Shown piece after piece: positions 24,229 to 36,460 of a stretch of DNA of 51,282 bases. Both the position numbers and the translations under genes were made by a program. Origin of the DNA: Purshia tridentata (taxonomy: Eukaryota > Streptophyta > Magnoliopsida > Rosales > Rosaceae). Within the stretch, counting starts at the first letter, position 1, and each line of letters starts with the position of its first letter. The DNA is taken from NCBI GenBank assembly GCA_003254885.1, contig QANT01006109.1, forward strand, positions 1-51,282, given 5' to 3'. The notes below the pieces were generated by a model. It was given only the letters and a program-made list of their open reading frames with translations. It was not told the origin of the DNA and searched no databases.

Positions 24229-24375
24229 TGTTGCACCCTCTAAAGCAAAAACTAATCCAAACCCACAAACACCTTCAAACCAGAACCATCAAAACAAAAC
24301 AAAACGAAACGAAAAACACCCTTCTTTGATACTTTATCGCTCTTATTTTCCCGGAATATATACCGGGGCGACGGC

Positions 24376-24419
<44 letters not shown>

Positions 24420-24440
24420 TGACAGATCAATACACAGTAT
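24229..24440 (-). promoter_or_regulatory. Leader of the membrane-protein gene with an (AG)n microsatellite
   Basis: About 150 bp upstream of the ATG lies a perfect (AG)n run of roughly 20 units (24378-24418). It reads as (CT)n on the coding strand. It is probably in the 5'UTR or core promoter and should vary in length between individuals. Confidence 0.6.
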
Positions 24441-27400
24441 CAGTATGGCATTTTCTTTAGCAAGTAAAGTGTTGATTATATTTTAAGATCCAGATACAGT
24501 CTTGTTTTTATTTTTTTGGTAATTAAGTTACAGAAATGCTAGGGGTCTTAAAAATGGATTAAAAATATTTTTAGTGTTTGTGTTTTACTTCAAAAATTAA
24601 TTATGTGGATTCAAAATTCTACATTTGATTTATGTGTTTTATGTTTTTGCAACGCGAAGATAATTTAACAAATTCAAAATTTCAATTTTTGTATAAAAAT
24701 CAAATTGAATATTATGAACATGATTTTTTAGTAAAACTCGTGAAGTAATTAGTTTTAAATTGAGAAAAATTTTATTTTGGTTGTAAAATATTTTTAAATT
24801 ACAAATTATATAAAACATAGTAACTAAATGCTGAATTTTAAAATCACAATAATTAAATTCATTTTTTAAATAAAACACAAAGATTAAAATTGTTTTTTTT
24901 CTTTGAAAAATTAATCCAGAAAATGTGTCTTAAATAATTTAATGCCAACAGAGCGATGATAAGTGACAAAGCAACGACATAATATCAACACGAATTGACT
25001 GCGGACCACTAAGTTTGTTCTAAGGTTTTAGGTGTTCAAATAGAATTTTGACATTGGACTTTTTTTAAAAAAAATCTTTTTAACCCAACCATCAAACACT
25101 CCAACATTTTAACCTTTCTAACCTAATGAACCAATCAGTGGCCGAAAAAAAAAACTTTTTTTTTTGCCAAGAAAAAAAAAAACTTAATGAACCAAAACAC
25201 CATCCATTCCGTCGCCCTCAACTGGCAAGTGTGAGAGCGAGTGTTGAGAGATAGACCTTCTCTCTGAATAATCCTTTATTCGCTACTGCTTTAAATAATG
25301 GGATGATCGTCAACTTCTAAATGAGCATCCATTTGAACTCCACCTAAACTCTCTGCTGCCCTACTTTGTCTTCATCTCTCTCCCCCTCTTGTCCTTCTTT
25401 TTATTCTGGAGCTCTTGTATGATCAGCTGGTTCAGTTTGGATGTGTGGAGAGAAGAGCCATGGCAAATCTGCTATGGCTGGAATTTCAATGAGCGACAAA
25501 GGGAAAAATTATATATGGTAGACTCTGGGAGGCTGGGTGGCGGTGTTTCTAGGTGGGTCGCTGCAACGGGGACGACGGTGGTCCAAGGCTTTCTGGAAAC
25601 GGCAGTGGTGCGGGATGGTGGTGAATTTTAAAAGTGGTTGTTTGGATGTGTGGTTAATTACAAAACTTGGTGTTTTGTTACTAAGTTGTATTAAGTTTAG
25701 AAAAGTACATATGTCAAAATTTTATTTGGTCACCTAAAACCTTAGGACAAGGTAGTCTTCAAACCTCTGGACAATGTGGTCCTCAAAATTACTAACCTTC
25801 ATTTAGAAGTTAGGTTAAAATCAATGCCTCCACCTTAAATGACCAGGGTTGTCTTCCTCTATTTGAGTTAATTATAGAGGTGTCCTCTAATGCTCCAATT
25901 GACTACCATAGAAGGTGATCGCCTAACACTTCTAGATTGCGCCCAACACTTAAATTGGAGATTGACAAACTCCAATCTGGAGGTCACTGGCCTTCTTCAA
26001 GGCTTCTGCGATAGGTGAAGAAAAGAGAGAGAGAAAGAAAGATCGTAAATGATGAGAGAGATCATCAAATAAGGGAAAAAAAGGGAGAGAGAGAACCACA
26101 AGTTTTTTTAAAAGATGTGTTTTAAACTAATCAAAGTGGACTTTGTTAGGATATGAATAAATTATATTGGTTTAATTATCATTAAGAGTCTAAAAATGGA
26201 CTTAATAATTCATTATTTTTTTAATCCTCAATTTTCAAGCTAGCTACCTTGGACAGTTATTGCTAAGAAGAAATCATTAGAATTATGAGACCCAGAAAAC
26301 TGTTAGGATATTGGGCGATATGCTATTGGGCTTATTGCAATTCTGGCATGGCCTACTAGTTATTATATGGGCTGGGCATTGCAATCACAATTCATTGCCA
26401 ATTGGTGAAGAACCCATGCCAATTGCCTTTAACCACCTAAACGCAACAATACAACACCCAAAAACCAACCCACTTACCATAAATCCCAGCCCAAAGGCAT
26501 AACCAATATAGCCCATGCCAGAATTGCCTTTCCAACTCGATATCAAAATCAATATATATGTTTAATCAAAGCTTAAGATATGTGGCCAACAAAAAAAAAA
26601 AGCATAAGATATATCTCATTTTGAGCATAGCAAAGTATAATTTGGCCGATTGACTTCATATTATAATTTGATAAACAAAACCATCTATTTTCTAAGTTTA
26701 TTTATTCGTCATGCAACATTGAGCACAAACAAAGTAGAAAAACATTTAGACATTAATGTTGAACCAAACAGAAAATGAATCAATACCCAGAATCCAAGTG
26801 ACCAAAAGATTGTTTTTTGACAAAGTAAAAAAAGAAATGAAGGAAACCCATTATTCCTAAAATGAGATATACTATATATGGTATACCTCAACTAAAAAGT
26901 CATTTATGTATAATAATATATAGTAATATGTATATACAGGGCAAGAGTGACCTATCATCCTATGGGTGTTACCCGCCCTGCCTCAACGAGTCAATGTGAG
27001 TTTTATAAAATTAAGAAAAAAAAATCCCTAAAACCAATTTTGTATCCCAAATTTGCCCCTAATATTGTTGGGCCGAGAGCTACTCAACCCGGCCACATCC
27101 TTATTTTGGACAAGTTCAGTCAACAAATTCATCAGCTTTAATTGTTTTATTTTATTAATGGGTCTAAGATGATCAGGTACGGTTGAAAGGTATATTTCAC
27201 TTTTGATTAAGCTGCACACCATTGAACTTATTCTCAATTTTGAATATGCCAATGGGCATCATTGGACTAATTGTTGGGACAAAATGCAAACTTACTTTCT
27301 TTTTTTGTGGGACAAGTAACATGCCTCAATGGGGAACAATAAGAATCAAAATCTTTGTGTTGATTTCCATGGAAGAGAAATATTGAAATAGGAGGCTGTG

Positions 27401-29679
27401 CTTAACATGGATGGTGATGTTTAGGGATAGAGATGCCTGCTTTCCCAAATTGAAATTGGCATGGATGGTGCATTTTGCTTCTTCTTTATTTGTATTAGGT
27501 CAGGAAAGTAAAAAGAAATGCTGTGTTGGCCATAGTTAAAAGAATAAGAAGGACGGTCAAAATTCGATAAATATGCATAACTTTCTTTCAATTTCTCGAA
27601 TTTCTTTATAGTTTATTCATCTTTTTAACTTGCATGACTTTTTTACACAATAATCAAATCAACATGAAAATCGTGTATTGGTAACTAATAATTCTCGGAT
27701 TACTAGATTTATTAACTAAATATGCATCTTGAATGTAACAAAAGATTTTAAATTGTAAAAGTAATTTACACTCTATTTTATTCTTTTTCTACCAAAAGAA
27801 AGAGAAAAAGAGAAAAGGAAACTAAAACTTTAAAGTTGAATACACTCAAAAGGTGCACCTTTAATTTCATGGCCTGGATGCTACTCACAAGGCATGTTTT
27901 TCATGACAAAAATTTAGAGGTTGTTTGTCACAACATGTCCCCACGCAGGCCAATATCTACTCTGGGCTTGACAGTCCATTGCCTTTCCAACTCAATATCA
28001 AAATCAACACCAAAAAATGTCAACTTTTTCCTCATTAGAGGCAAAGACTTTCTTCTTGCTGCTTTTTGCAAATTCAATCCTCTTTTTCCAAACACAAAAT
28101 CTGGGGCTTGTTTGGCTGTTTCACCTTTCCATGCATCCTATTCGCAAAGTACCCTCTGTGTTCCTATCCATTAACACAGCTTTTTCAAACATGGCATTAG
28201 AAGAACACTCTTTCCCTAGGAGTGGAATATCATTGGAATCAAACTTAAGCGGAAGCAAACTAACCAAACTCAAAATTTTCTGAGAAAACTCAATTGGGTT
28301 ACCAAATTTTTTCTCTGTTTTTCAAATGCAAACTGAGATCAATAATGAAATACCTTTTTTTTTTCTTTTTTTTTTTTCCTTTTAAGCAATTCCCTGAAGA
28401 ATTTTGTTTCTCTGAGTTAAAAAAGACACCGATTTCCAGAAAAAAGTGACAATTTTTTCTCTTCACAAAGAAGTTTTAAATTCTTCTTTAAAAAAACATG
28501 AATGAAGGGTGTGGCATTACCCTTAAAACCTCTTTGCTTAAGATTTTTCTAGGGAAAGAGCCAGACTTATTTTCTTAAGCTACTCACTTCTAATGTCATA
28601 GTATTGTTAGACAAATCACTAAACCACAAGATGTAAACCACTCGGCTTTAAATGGTAAGTGAGACATTAGAGTGGTAGATTTGAATTCAAAACCTCCTCA
28701 AATCAAAACTATGATACGAGATTAGACAGTCATTAAACCTCAAAAACTTTAATTATTATGAAATGAATCAACAATGTGTATCAAACTAAGTAGTATATAG
28801 TAGTAATTCAAGCCACCACACATGATATGGGCAGTCTGGGCAGATACATTCATGTTAATCACTTGGTAACCTTGAAAACACGTAGTCTTGGTTAACCAAT
28901 ACAGTGAGTAACTGTTGCATCAAAATATAATGATTGACATCCACACTTTATTTCAACTCCAAAATTTATTTTTTATTTTTGTAATTAATGTCAACCATTT
29001 TTATCCAATAGTTACTAAAAGGGACATAAGAACTGGTGGGGGGTCCTTATAATCATAGAAGTAAATAAATTGCCAACTTCCAACATCTCCATCAAGAGGC
29101 AAAGCTGCCCATGTGCACCCCAGCCCCAGGTGCACTCTCAGAAACAGCTCAGCCTCAGCTAGCTAGCAAGTGTAATGGCCTAATGGGTAAATCTGTAAAT
29201 TCCAGTGCCAAACCCCCAAAAGACCCTCCTAAAATATAACAACCTAACAAGATATGAATGGAAACATCTGCATCAATTTTTTAATACATAAAATAAAGCA
29301 ATGAAGAAAGAACTCATATCATAATCATATGGCCAACCAAACCACATGAAACTAGCCTTATCCATGGATCACATATAATAGTATTGATTTCAGGATTCTT
29401 TTGGCTGCTGCAACTAAATTAATGGATTTTGATTTCATCATTCAAAAAACTAACACAGATACTCTTTTTTTTTCTTTTACAAAATGTTAGAATTGGATAG
29501 AAAGCCTTTCACTTTTCTCTTGTTCTTCCCAAACCCCCAAAACAAAAAAATTTGAAGATCAATATTCAATAATCAGCCTTTTCCATTTTCCAACCCGCAT
29601 TTTAATTTCTCTCTGCACCAAAACACAAAAAGGCAACAAAAAAAAAAAAGGAGAGATAAAAGAAACCCAATAATAATCT
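24441..29679. other. Large AT-rich intergenic region with coding-like scraps
   Basis: No complete gene is visible in about 5.2 kb. A GC-richer patch at 25390-25640 (plus strand) is open for about 80 codons but is unrecognised. A minus-strand coding-like remnant lies at 27928-28274 and is listed separately. The remainder holds poly-A/T runs and AT-rich DNA. Confidence 0.45.
27928..28274 (-). pseudogene. Unassigned coding-like remnant with a frameshift
   Basis: On the minus strand a splice-acceptor-like TTTTCTCAG (ending at about 28275) is followed by an open stretch containing SLLPLKFDSNDIPLL and MFEKAVLMDRNTEG, which stops at 28121. An overlapping frame then stays open to 27928 and contains KQAPDFVFGKRG, RRKSLPLMRKKL and FDIELERQW. 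The protein-like composition and the switch between two overlapping frames suggest a degraded exon with one frameshift. A 30-bp block encoding DFDIELERQ occurs again at about 26524-26553. The parent family is not recognised, and the plus-strand alternative frame cannot be excluded. Confidence 0.35.
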
Positions 29680-31260
29680 TCATTTTTCTTTCATGTCATT
29701 ATCATCACCTTCTTTTTGATGATCATCATCACCTTTCTTGCAGCTGTCCTCAAAGTTTAGGTCACACCCTTGTTTATTAGGACTCTCCAATGCCCTCTTC
29801 TCCTGCTCCTCCTCTTCCTCTTCTTCATCTTCCACCAAATCATGATCATCACCATTAATCTTCTTCTGGTTCCTCTCTGCCCTCACCTTCAAAGCCTCCA
29901 CCAACTCCCTCACAGCCTTGTCCTTATTCCTCCTGTTCTTTATCAACACCTCACTCACATCAGCTGGGGTCATCCCAGCCTTCTCCAAAAATCCTTCCAA
30001 TTCCTCCACAACCCCACAATCCAAATCCCCCTCCTCAAACCCCAAGTAATTCCTCAGCAGAATCTTCAATGCCGGAAATGAACAATGACTCATAAATATA
30101 TGCATATCCATCCTACCACTCCTCAACAATGCAGGGTCAAGCTTCTCAATGTGGTTGGTTGTGAACACAAAAATCCTCTCACTCCCACAACAAGACCACA
30201 ACCCATCAGTGAAATTCAATAACCCTGAAAGCGTAATCGAATTCCCACCACCCTCTTCACCACCAATCCCACCTCCAGCTGAATCATAGTAATTAGTCCT
30301 ACCAGGACTGGTCAAATTAGCGCCAGCACTATTCTTCTTCTTCCTATTAGTCAGATTGATTGAACAATCAATGTCCTCAATCACAATAATAGACTTAGAA
30401 CTAGTCTTCATCAGCAACTTCCTCAGCTCAGAATTAGTATGAACCTCAGTGAGCTCAAGATCATAAATATCGTACTCAAGAAAATTGGCCATGGCAGCAA
30501 TCATGCTCGATTTCCCAGTACCTGGGGGACCATAAAGAAGGTAACCCCTCTTCCAGGCCCTCCCTGTTTTCTGATAAAAGCTTTGTCCATTGGCAAAGTC
30601 TTTAAGGTCGTCCATGATCTCCTTCTTCAATTTCGGGTCCATAGCCAATGTGTCAAACGTGCTTGGATGCTTGAAAGGTACCGATTCCCATGGATGGCCT
30701 CTCGAATCCAACGAGCCACCTCGCGAATTCGTGTATAAAAGTCGATCTTGGTTCTTTCTCCGAATCTCATTGGCCGTGTCCATGATGAAATCCAAGTATG
30801 TGTTGAGAATCAGGTACTTGTCTCTCTTCTTGACTCGCAGAGTGAAACCCCTTTTCTCTTCCGGCAATGGCCGCCAGGAGAAGGTCTGGGACTGCCGCTG
30901 GGTGACCACGTGTTCCCAGAGCACGGTGACGCCGTTGAAGGTGTCGACCATGCAGTCGTTGTTGGAGAGGCTGAAGGTGATGGCGCTGGAGTTGAGGGCG
31001 CGCGTGAGGCTTAGGCGCGTGCCGGAGATGGAGACGGTGGAGCTCAGGTAGAGCTGCACGGCGTTGTAGAGCTCGTTGGTGTTGACGCCGTCGATCTCGG
31101 TGATGTCGAAGTAGTAGTAGGAGGAGAACCAGTGGAAGAGCTTGTTGAAGAGCTTGACAATGGCGAAGCGAAGCTCGGGTGGGAACACTGCTTGGAGGAG
31201 GCTCTGGCAGAAGGCCAACACGCCTAGTAAGGAGGCCAAGGAGGTCCAATACTCCTTCAT
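29680..31260 (-). CDS. AAA-ATPase, AATP1/BCS1-like membrane group
   Basis: Single-exon reading frame of 526 aa, typical of this intronless plant family. A hydrophobic N-terminal segment (WTSLASLLGVLAFCQSLLQA, about 5-24) is followed by the AAA-associated domain (to about 200). The ATPase core has Walker A GPPGTGKS (244-251), Walker B IIVIEDID (291-298), a sensor-1 region FVFTTNH (364-370) and the arginine-bearing LDPALLRSGRMD (374-385). Between Walker B and sensor-1 lies a low-complexity Gly/Ser/Asn insertion (GGGIGGEEGGGN). The tail is acidic (EDEEEEEEEQE). Relatives I recall are Arabidopsis At4g30250 and At5g57480. Members are reported on mitochondrial or ER membranes and are often stress-induced; the target here is unknown. 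Confidence 0.93.
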   Translation of the reverse strand: MKEYWTSLASLLGVLAFCQSLLQAVFPPELRFAIVKLFNKLFHWFSSYYYFDITEIDGVNTNELYNAVQLYLSSTVSISGTRLSLTRALNSSAITFSLSNNDCMVDTFNGVTVLWEHVVTQRQSQTFSWRPLPEEKRGFTLRVKKRDKYLILNTYLDFIMDTANEIRRKNQDRLLYTNSRGGSLDSRGHPWESVPFKHPSTFDTLAMDPKLKKEIMDDLKDFANGQSFYQKTGRAWKRGYLLYGPPGTGKSSMIAAMANFLEYDIYDLELTEVHTNSELRKLLMKTSSKSIIVIEDIDCSINLTNRKKKNSAGANLTSPGRTNYYDSAGGGIGGEEGGGNSITLSGLLNFTDGLWSCCGSERIFVFTTNHIEKLDPALLRSGRMDMHIFMSHCSFPALKILLRNYLGFEEGDLDCGVVEELEGFLEKAGMTPADVSEVLIKNRRNKDKAVRELVEALKVRAERNQKKINGDDHDLVEDEEEEEEEQEKRALESPNKQGCDLNFEDSCKKGDDDHQKEGDDNDMKEK

Positions 31261-31328
31261 TGTTTGGATATGTGTGTGGTTGTTTTGGTATTGGGTGAAA
31301 AATGGGTTGGTGTAAATTGTGGAGTGAG

Positions 31329-31348
31329 ATAGAGAGAGAGAGAGAGAT
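31329..31348. repeat. (GA)n microsatellite upstream of the AAA-ATPase
   Basis: A GA dinucleotide run about 70-90 bp upstream of the ATG, probably in the 5'UTR. Shorter GA runs follow at 31600-31615. Confidence 0.7.
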
Positions 31349-31421
31349 CAGTGATGAGTGTTTATGGTTTGAAGAGATGGGTATGTTGAGTAAGTGAGGA
31401 TTTGAGGAGAGGAGGTGAGAA

Positions 31422-31550
31422 GTATTGAGTTTTTAAGGAATGGGTTTGGCTCAATTTATAGAGGGAGAGGAGGAGGTGGGAAATATTCTTGGGTTTTTAA
31501 GAAATGGGTTCAACTCAATTTATAGGAGTGAAGTGAGAGGATTTTGGAAT
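31422..31550 (-). promoter_or_regulatory. Duplicated TATA-containing promoter segment of the AAA-ATPase
   Basis: Two tandem units of about 65 bp share GTTTTTAAG(G/A)AATGGGTT and CTCAATTTATAG. On the coding strand each contains CTATAAATTGAG, a good TATA box, at 31452-31461 and 31514-31524. They lie about 190 and 255 bp upstream of the start codon, 63 bp apart. The first-proximal box fits a start of transcription near 31425. Confidence 0.6.
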
Positions 31551-34500
31551 TATTTTGTTTATTTCAAGGACTGTGGAAACTGGGAAATTAGTGGACTGAG
31601 TGAGAGAGAGAGAGAGGTGAAAAGAAAATAATGGTTGAAAAGGGAAAAGGTAAAAGGGAAAAAGTGATGGTTTATTGAGATGGGAGGAAGTGGCTGGCCA
31701 AGAGGGGATATAACTTATAAGTACAAAGAGAACAGCAGAGGGTAGGAAAAAACAAAAAGGGTTTCTGAATTTGGGGTTGGGAAGAATCAGAGATGGGGCC
31801 TATTGGGTTTTGGGAGGTTGAAGGGTTAAGTGATTTACAGGGGTTTTTGTTGGACTTTTGCCCTGTATTAGTGGTATTCTATTATGGAGAATTTGAATGA
31901 GTTGCTTTGCTCCCTTGTTGCTCTCTGCCATGAAGGACCAAGGATTGTGAAATGAGAGAGGGATGAGATATTTCAAGATCTTGGAATGGGACAAATTAAG
32001 AATTAGGTTACTGCTACATGCACCCTCTAATCAATATACACAAAAGTATGAATTATTTCAATACCGGCTCCATATTGAACATCCCAGAAATGTAAAATAC
32101 ACATATGCATGTGGGTTTGCGAGATTTATATGGTATAAAGTTAATATCAAATTTATATGAAATAAGAAAGTAAAGTAGAAAGAATATAACCAGGCATTTG
32201 ATGGAAGGTAATAATTGGACCCCATTCAGCTTTTGGGTCCACATGTCAAACATATTTATATGGTTTCCATGTTTGGAGATGAGAGGTTAATACTACCTCC
32301 AATGGTTTGTCACTAATTGCAACGCATTTTCTGCCCAAAGTTGCTTGATGTAGTCAAGGAAATCTAGAAAGATTGAGAATGCAGTAAACAATAAAATGGA
32401 TTGAATTTGAATATGGTGGGGTGGTGGTGATTGTCTTTTTCAGATTCTGAGTGTTTTTAAATTTTGAAATCAGCAAATAATCCTTGGTTTGAGGCTAATT
32501 ATAGATGTAGTTTAATAGGGTCTTAGTGTTATCTTAAGCTAAACCAATGTGGCAGTATTCTCATAACAGGTGTCTAACACTTAAAAGGGCCTAAGGGTGC
32601 TGAGACCACTCTGTCTGTACAACACTATGGGGTTAATGCAAGTGTAGGGTTGTTATTATGGGCTGTGTGCACAAGGATCTGTGTTCTTAGCCTCTGTCCT
32701 AGAGGTCTGAGACACACCCTTTTTTATGCCTTATATTTATTGGATTTTCAAACCCTATTTCACCCATTAAATGGTTTTATAACAATGGTGGTTATCTATG
32801 TATGTGTGATGATGATTAATAAAAAGGCTACAGCAGCTCCAGCATTGATTACCAAGTACCCACAAAGTACATAACCACATCCTCTAAATTCGCGTGAATG
32901 AGACTCTCCATATCAATTTCAAATTCAAGTTTATGGAACCAAGGAAAAAGAGGGTGGATGGAACTTGGAAGAAGTTGAGGAAAATGGGAAAAGAAGAAGA
33001 AGTAAATTATTATTTTTTTTCACAGAAGAAGACAATTAGTTGCCACGTGTAATGTGTACATAGGAGGCAAAATTTGTAATATATGAGTAATTGCAAATCA
33101 ATATTCCAAACAAAACATTTTGTTTCCACCCAAAGTTTATTATGGGTATGAACAAAATGAAAATGAACATGAATTTCAAAACTCATTCTAATCCTAACTC
33201 TACCCATTGTCACTACTTAAGCTATATAAATGGCTTGTACACTTGTAATTTGCCATGTAGTTGACATAATTGTCATCATTATTAATGTTACATAATAATT
33301 AAAGAGACATGTAGACTTTGGGGGACCTTATCATTATCAAGGGTGTGAGTGAGTGAGGATAACAAAAAACAACTTTGTATTACTAATTTACTATTACGTT
33401 ACAAAGCAATGTAGCAAATAATCATTGTCATATTTCATGACAACAGCTTGCGCCAGCTATAAATTTAGATACAAAAACCCAGTTAAAAGATAGCAGGTGA
33501 GGTGAATAAGAATCAATCTCTATTCTCTTCTCTCATAACTTTTGTTTTGCCTTTTTGTGATAAATGAGAAGTGATGATGATCACCAACTGTTTGATGATA
33601 TGTCTGTGAGATAGATACTCTGAAAGCTTGGGTTGGGTTGGCTCGTTGTCCAAAGCAACCTCACTGCTTGCAAAATCGTTTCGAGAATCGTTTTGGGCTT
33701 CGTTCCTCTGACTCCCATTTGCATCACTTCGTCACCCCAAAAAAAACTCAACCCCACAAAGCAGAGAGCACAGATGACCAGACTTGCAAGTAAGGCTCGG
33801 CCACCACGTAAAGCAACCTGTGTTTTTGCTCTCAGTATTAATGGCCGTACAAGCTCACACACAAACTGTCAAACACACACACAGACACACGTAATCTCTG
33901 GATCAAAATGATAGTTACAAATGGACTGTCACAATTACAGTGACTCAGTGGGCATCTCAGAACTCAGAGAGGACGAGTGAGTGGGTCGTCGGACCGTACG
34001 GTTGTGAGTTTTTCATTTCATGCCCACGTGAGTAAATAAAACTAAAACCTTCATATATATTTGTTTTTTTGTAGCCACGTAAACCAAACCAAACAGCAGT
34101 TACGATAAAACTGTACCATCTTCACTGTTTGATGATGACGCGCTTTATACATACATACACCGACGGACTGCGTTTATAAACCACACCCATACGTATTATT
34201 CTTCCAACAACTTTCAACTAACTCCTCTATGTGATTTACTTTAATTTGTATTTAATTAAGGTCCAATTCGATTGCAAACTCAAATAAATTAAGACAATTT
34301 GACTAAAATATAGAGTAATAAAATTATCCAAACTGCAAAAACAAAAGTGTAACTTGCATTCTTGTATCCTTAAATAAGGTTATTTGATGAACATATTGTA
34401 GGACATATTTTACATTGTAGTTTAATGATTCAAATTGTTTTCTTTTTTTAATTTTCTATTTGAATATTATCTTTCAAAAAATTAGACAAATTTGAAATTA

Positions 34501-35970
34501 TTAAGTTATATAATTATAATTAAATAAATGAAAGAACACTCAAATGATAGATAATTTTTTATTTGTCTAATTTTAAATTAGTTAGATTATTAATTACAAT
34601 GTAGACTAGACCTCACAATGTGTCCTCAAATAACCATAATTGAAATTGATTGTGTGTGTGTTTATATATGAGTAAATCTTGTCGTACAATTTGTCAAACA
34701 GTTTCAGAACAATGAATATAAGTAATTAAATTACGCATACAATATGTGTTTGTTTCAGTGGTTCTGCTAATTAACTGATTTCGACCCATTGCTAGCTTAT
34801 AAAAGTCCAGCCACATATTTTGACAATTGGTTCTTATCTTTAACTCAATTAAGTCTCAAAAGTGAAAAGAGAAATCATGCTTTGATTTGAACACATACTT
34901 AGTATTATAAAATGAAAATTCAACAATCTTATCTGGCAATTTGTTAATAAAATATTTATTTAATTATAATTCATCGAACTTATTACCTAGTATCTTAAAA
35001 GTTACAATGTGAGGGATTACTGTCAAGTCATATCAGAATCTGAAATCTAAATGAGAAAATGCAGCAAATGCTCCTTTCTTACGAATTCTGAAGATGAAAG
35101 CAAATGCTGTTTCCTCTTCAATGTTCACTCAAAATCTGGTCAAAACTGCACCACAATCTTATCTATCTATGTAAAGCTGTTTTTGTGGGTAATTATGAAT
35201 CGTGATGGGTCAGGTTTGGCCCTTCAGGTAATCAACTAAACCCATTTTATTATAGAAAATTCCTTTTCCAAATATTGAGAGGCTTGCTTGATTTGATTAC
35301 TTTAGGAAAACCTCGTAATGATCCATTTTAAATGAGACATTTATATAATCTTGATTCATGTTTTGTTTTATTTTTATATTCTCTCTTTGGACACTGTTTG
35401 CAATCACATTAGATTAGCTAATCCACCTCGATTAACTCGATTTTAATATTAACACTTTTAAGCTTTTATGTATGTTTGATCAATTCGACTCCAAATTATG
35501 ACCTTCTCGACCTTTTGAGTGTTCGATTTCTAAATAAATACATAATTTTAAAAAGTTGACTTTTAAAAAAAAGGGGTCAAAATTACAAAATTATAAAGTG
35601 CGCCATTAGTGATGAAATGAACAATTAGGAGCCATCATCGTTGAAATGAATCATATTATTATTATTTTATAGTGTCCCAAAGAGCAATAAACATGGATTT
35701 TATCACTGTGTGTGTAGTGTCTAGTCATGTCATGGTCCTATAGATCTTGTACTTGGAAGCTTCTGGCTTTTGGCTTCTTGACCGTAGGATAATTGGATGA
35801 TCATGGTTTAAACCAATGGAGCATATGAGTAGTCCACACATTTTAAAATTCAAACCAACAGTGCGAATACATTGCATGTGTGCCAATAGGAAAATAGATT
35901 GTCTATCACATTTTAGTATTTTACACATTTGTAAGTCTATCTTTTTCACAAGAGAGATAAACACAATAAA
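31551..35970. other. Intergenic region between the AAA-ATPase and YIP4
   Basis: Mostly AT-rich. The only candidate gene is the small minus-strand frame at 33581-33862, listed separately. Part of 33850-33895 is a (CA)-rich run. No RNA gene is visible. Confidence 0.45.
33581..33862 (-). CDS. Possible small membrane protein (93 aa)
   Basis: An open frame from ATG at 33862 to the stop at 33581. The product has a basic start (RPLILRAKTQVALRGGR), a hydrophobic stretch (ALLASLVICALCFVGLSFF, about 24-42) and a polar tail ending NSW. The frame sits in a GC-richer island in otherwise AT-rich DNA. A TATA-like TATAAAGCGCG lies on the same strand at about 34140-34150. I recognise no family and see no repeat of a known peptide-hormone motif. 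A plus-strand frame of similar length (33633-33911) overlaps it, so the frame could be chance. Confidence 0.25.
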   Translation of the reverse strand: MCELVRPLILRAKTQVALRGGRALLASLVICALCFVGLSFFWGDEVMQMGVRGTKPKTILETILQAVRLLWTTSQPNPSFQSIYLTDISSNSW

Positions 35971-36451
35971 GGGTTAATTACAATTTAGGGGGTTTGCACT
36001 TTGTCCCCCAAATTAAATTTTTTGACACTTCAACTCGCAAACTATGCTTTGTCAAATATTTAACTTCATTCTATAAACAAAATCAACCGAGTCATCTTTT
36101 TTGCATATATAATCTTCTTTTTGAGCACCATATGTGCAAAACTAATAAAGAATGGATTCATTTTTGCTTATCATGATGAGTACTACTACCATCATAGATA
36201 TGTGACACATATCACTTGATTAATAAAAATGAACATATGTCGTTCATTTATGATAGTAGTAATACTCACTGTCACCTTTTTGTGGTAAGAAAACACTGAA
36301 CTCAACAGAAAATACTATTTTTTTTTTTTTACAGATTGAAGGTCATTTGTATGAAGGAACATAATATGAAGGGTTAATAATCAAAAAAATTAAGTTGGAG
36401 GGCAAATTGCGAATTCCCCAATAATTTGGAAAAATAAATTATAATTAACCT
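35971..36451. mobile_element. Long-inverted-repeat MITE, Mutator-like
   Basis: The left end GGGTTAATTACAATTTAGGG is answered by the reverse complement of the right end (AGGTTAATTATAATTT...). The two arms stay partly complementary nearly to the centre, for instance GAGTACTACTACCATCATAGAT against TATGATAGTAGTAATACTC. The flanks CACAATAAA (35962-35970) and CAAAATAAA (36452-36460) match at 8 of 9 bases, which fits the 9-bp target-site duplication of Mutator-like elements. There is no transposase, so the element is non-autonomous. Confidence 0.75.
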
Positions 36452-36460
36452 CAAAATAAA

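Noticed and set aside
25389-25737. Two overlapping plus-strand frames in a GC-richer patch
   Set aside because: No recognisable motif, no splice context and no matching partner; not enough to call a gene.
30590-31051. Plus-strand frame of 153 codons over the AAA-ATPase
   Set aside because: It is a shadow of the AAA-ATPase coding strand; no homology.
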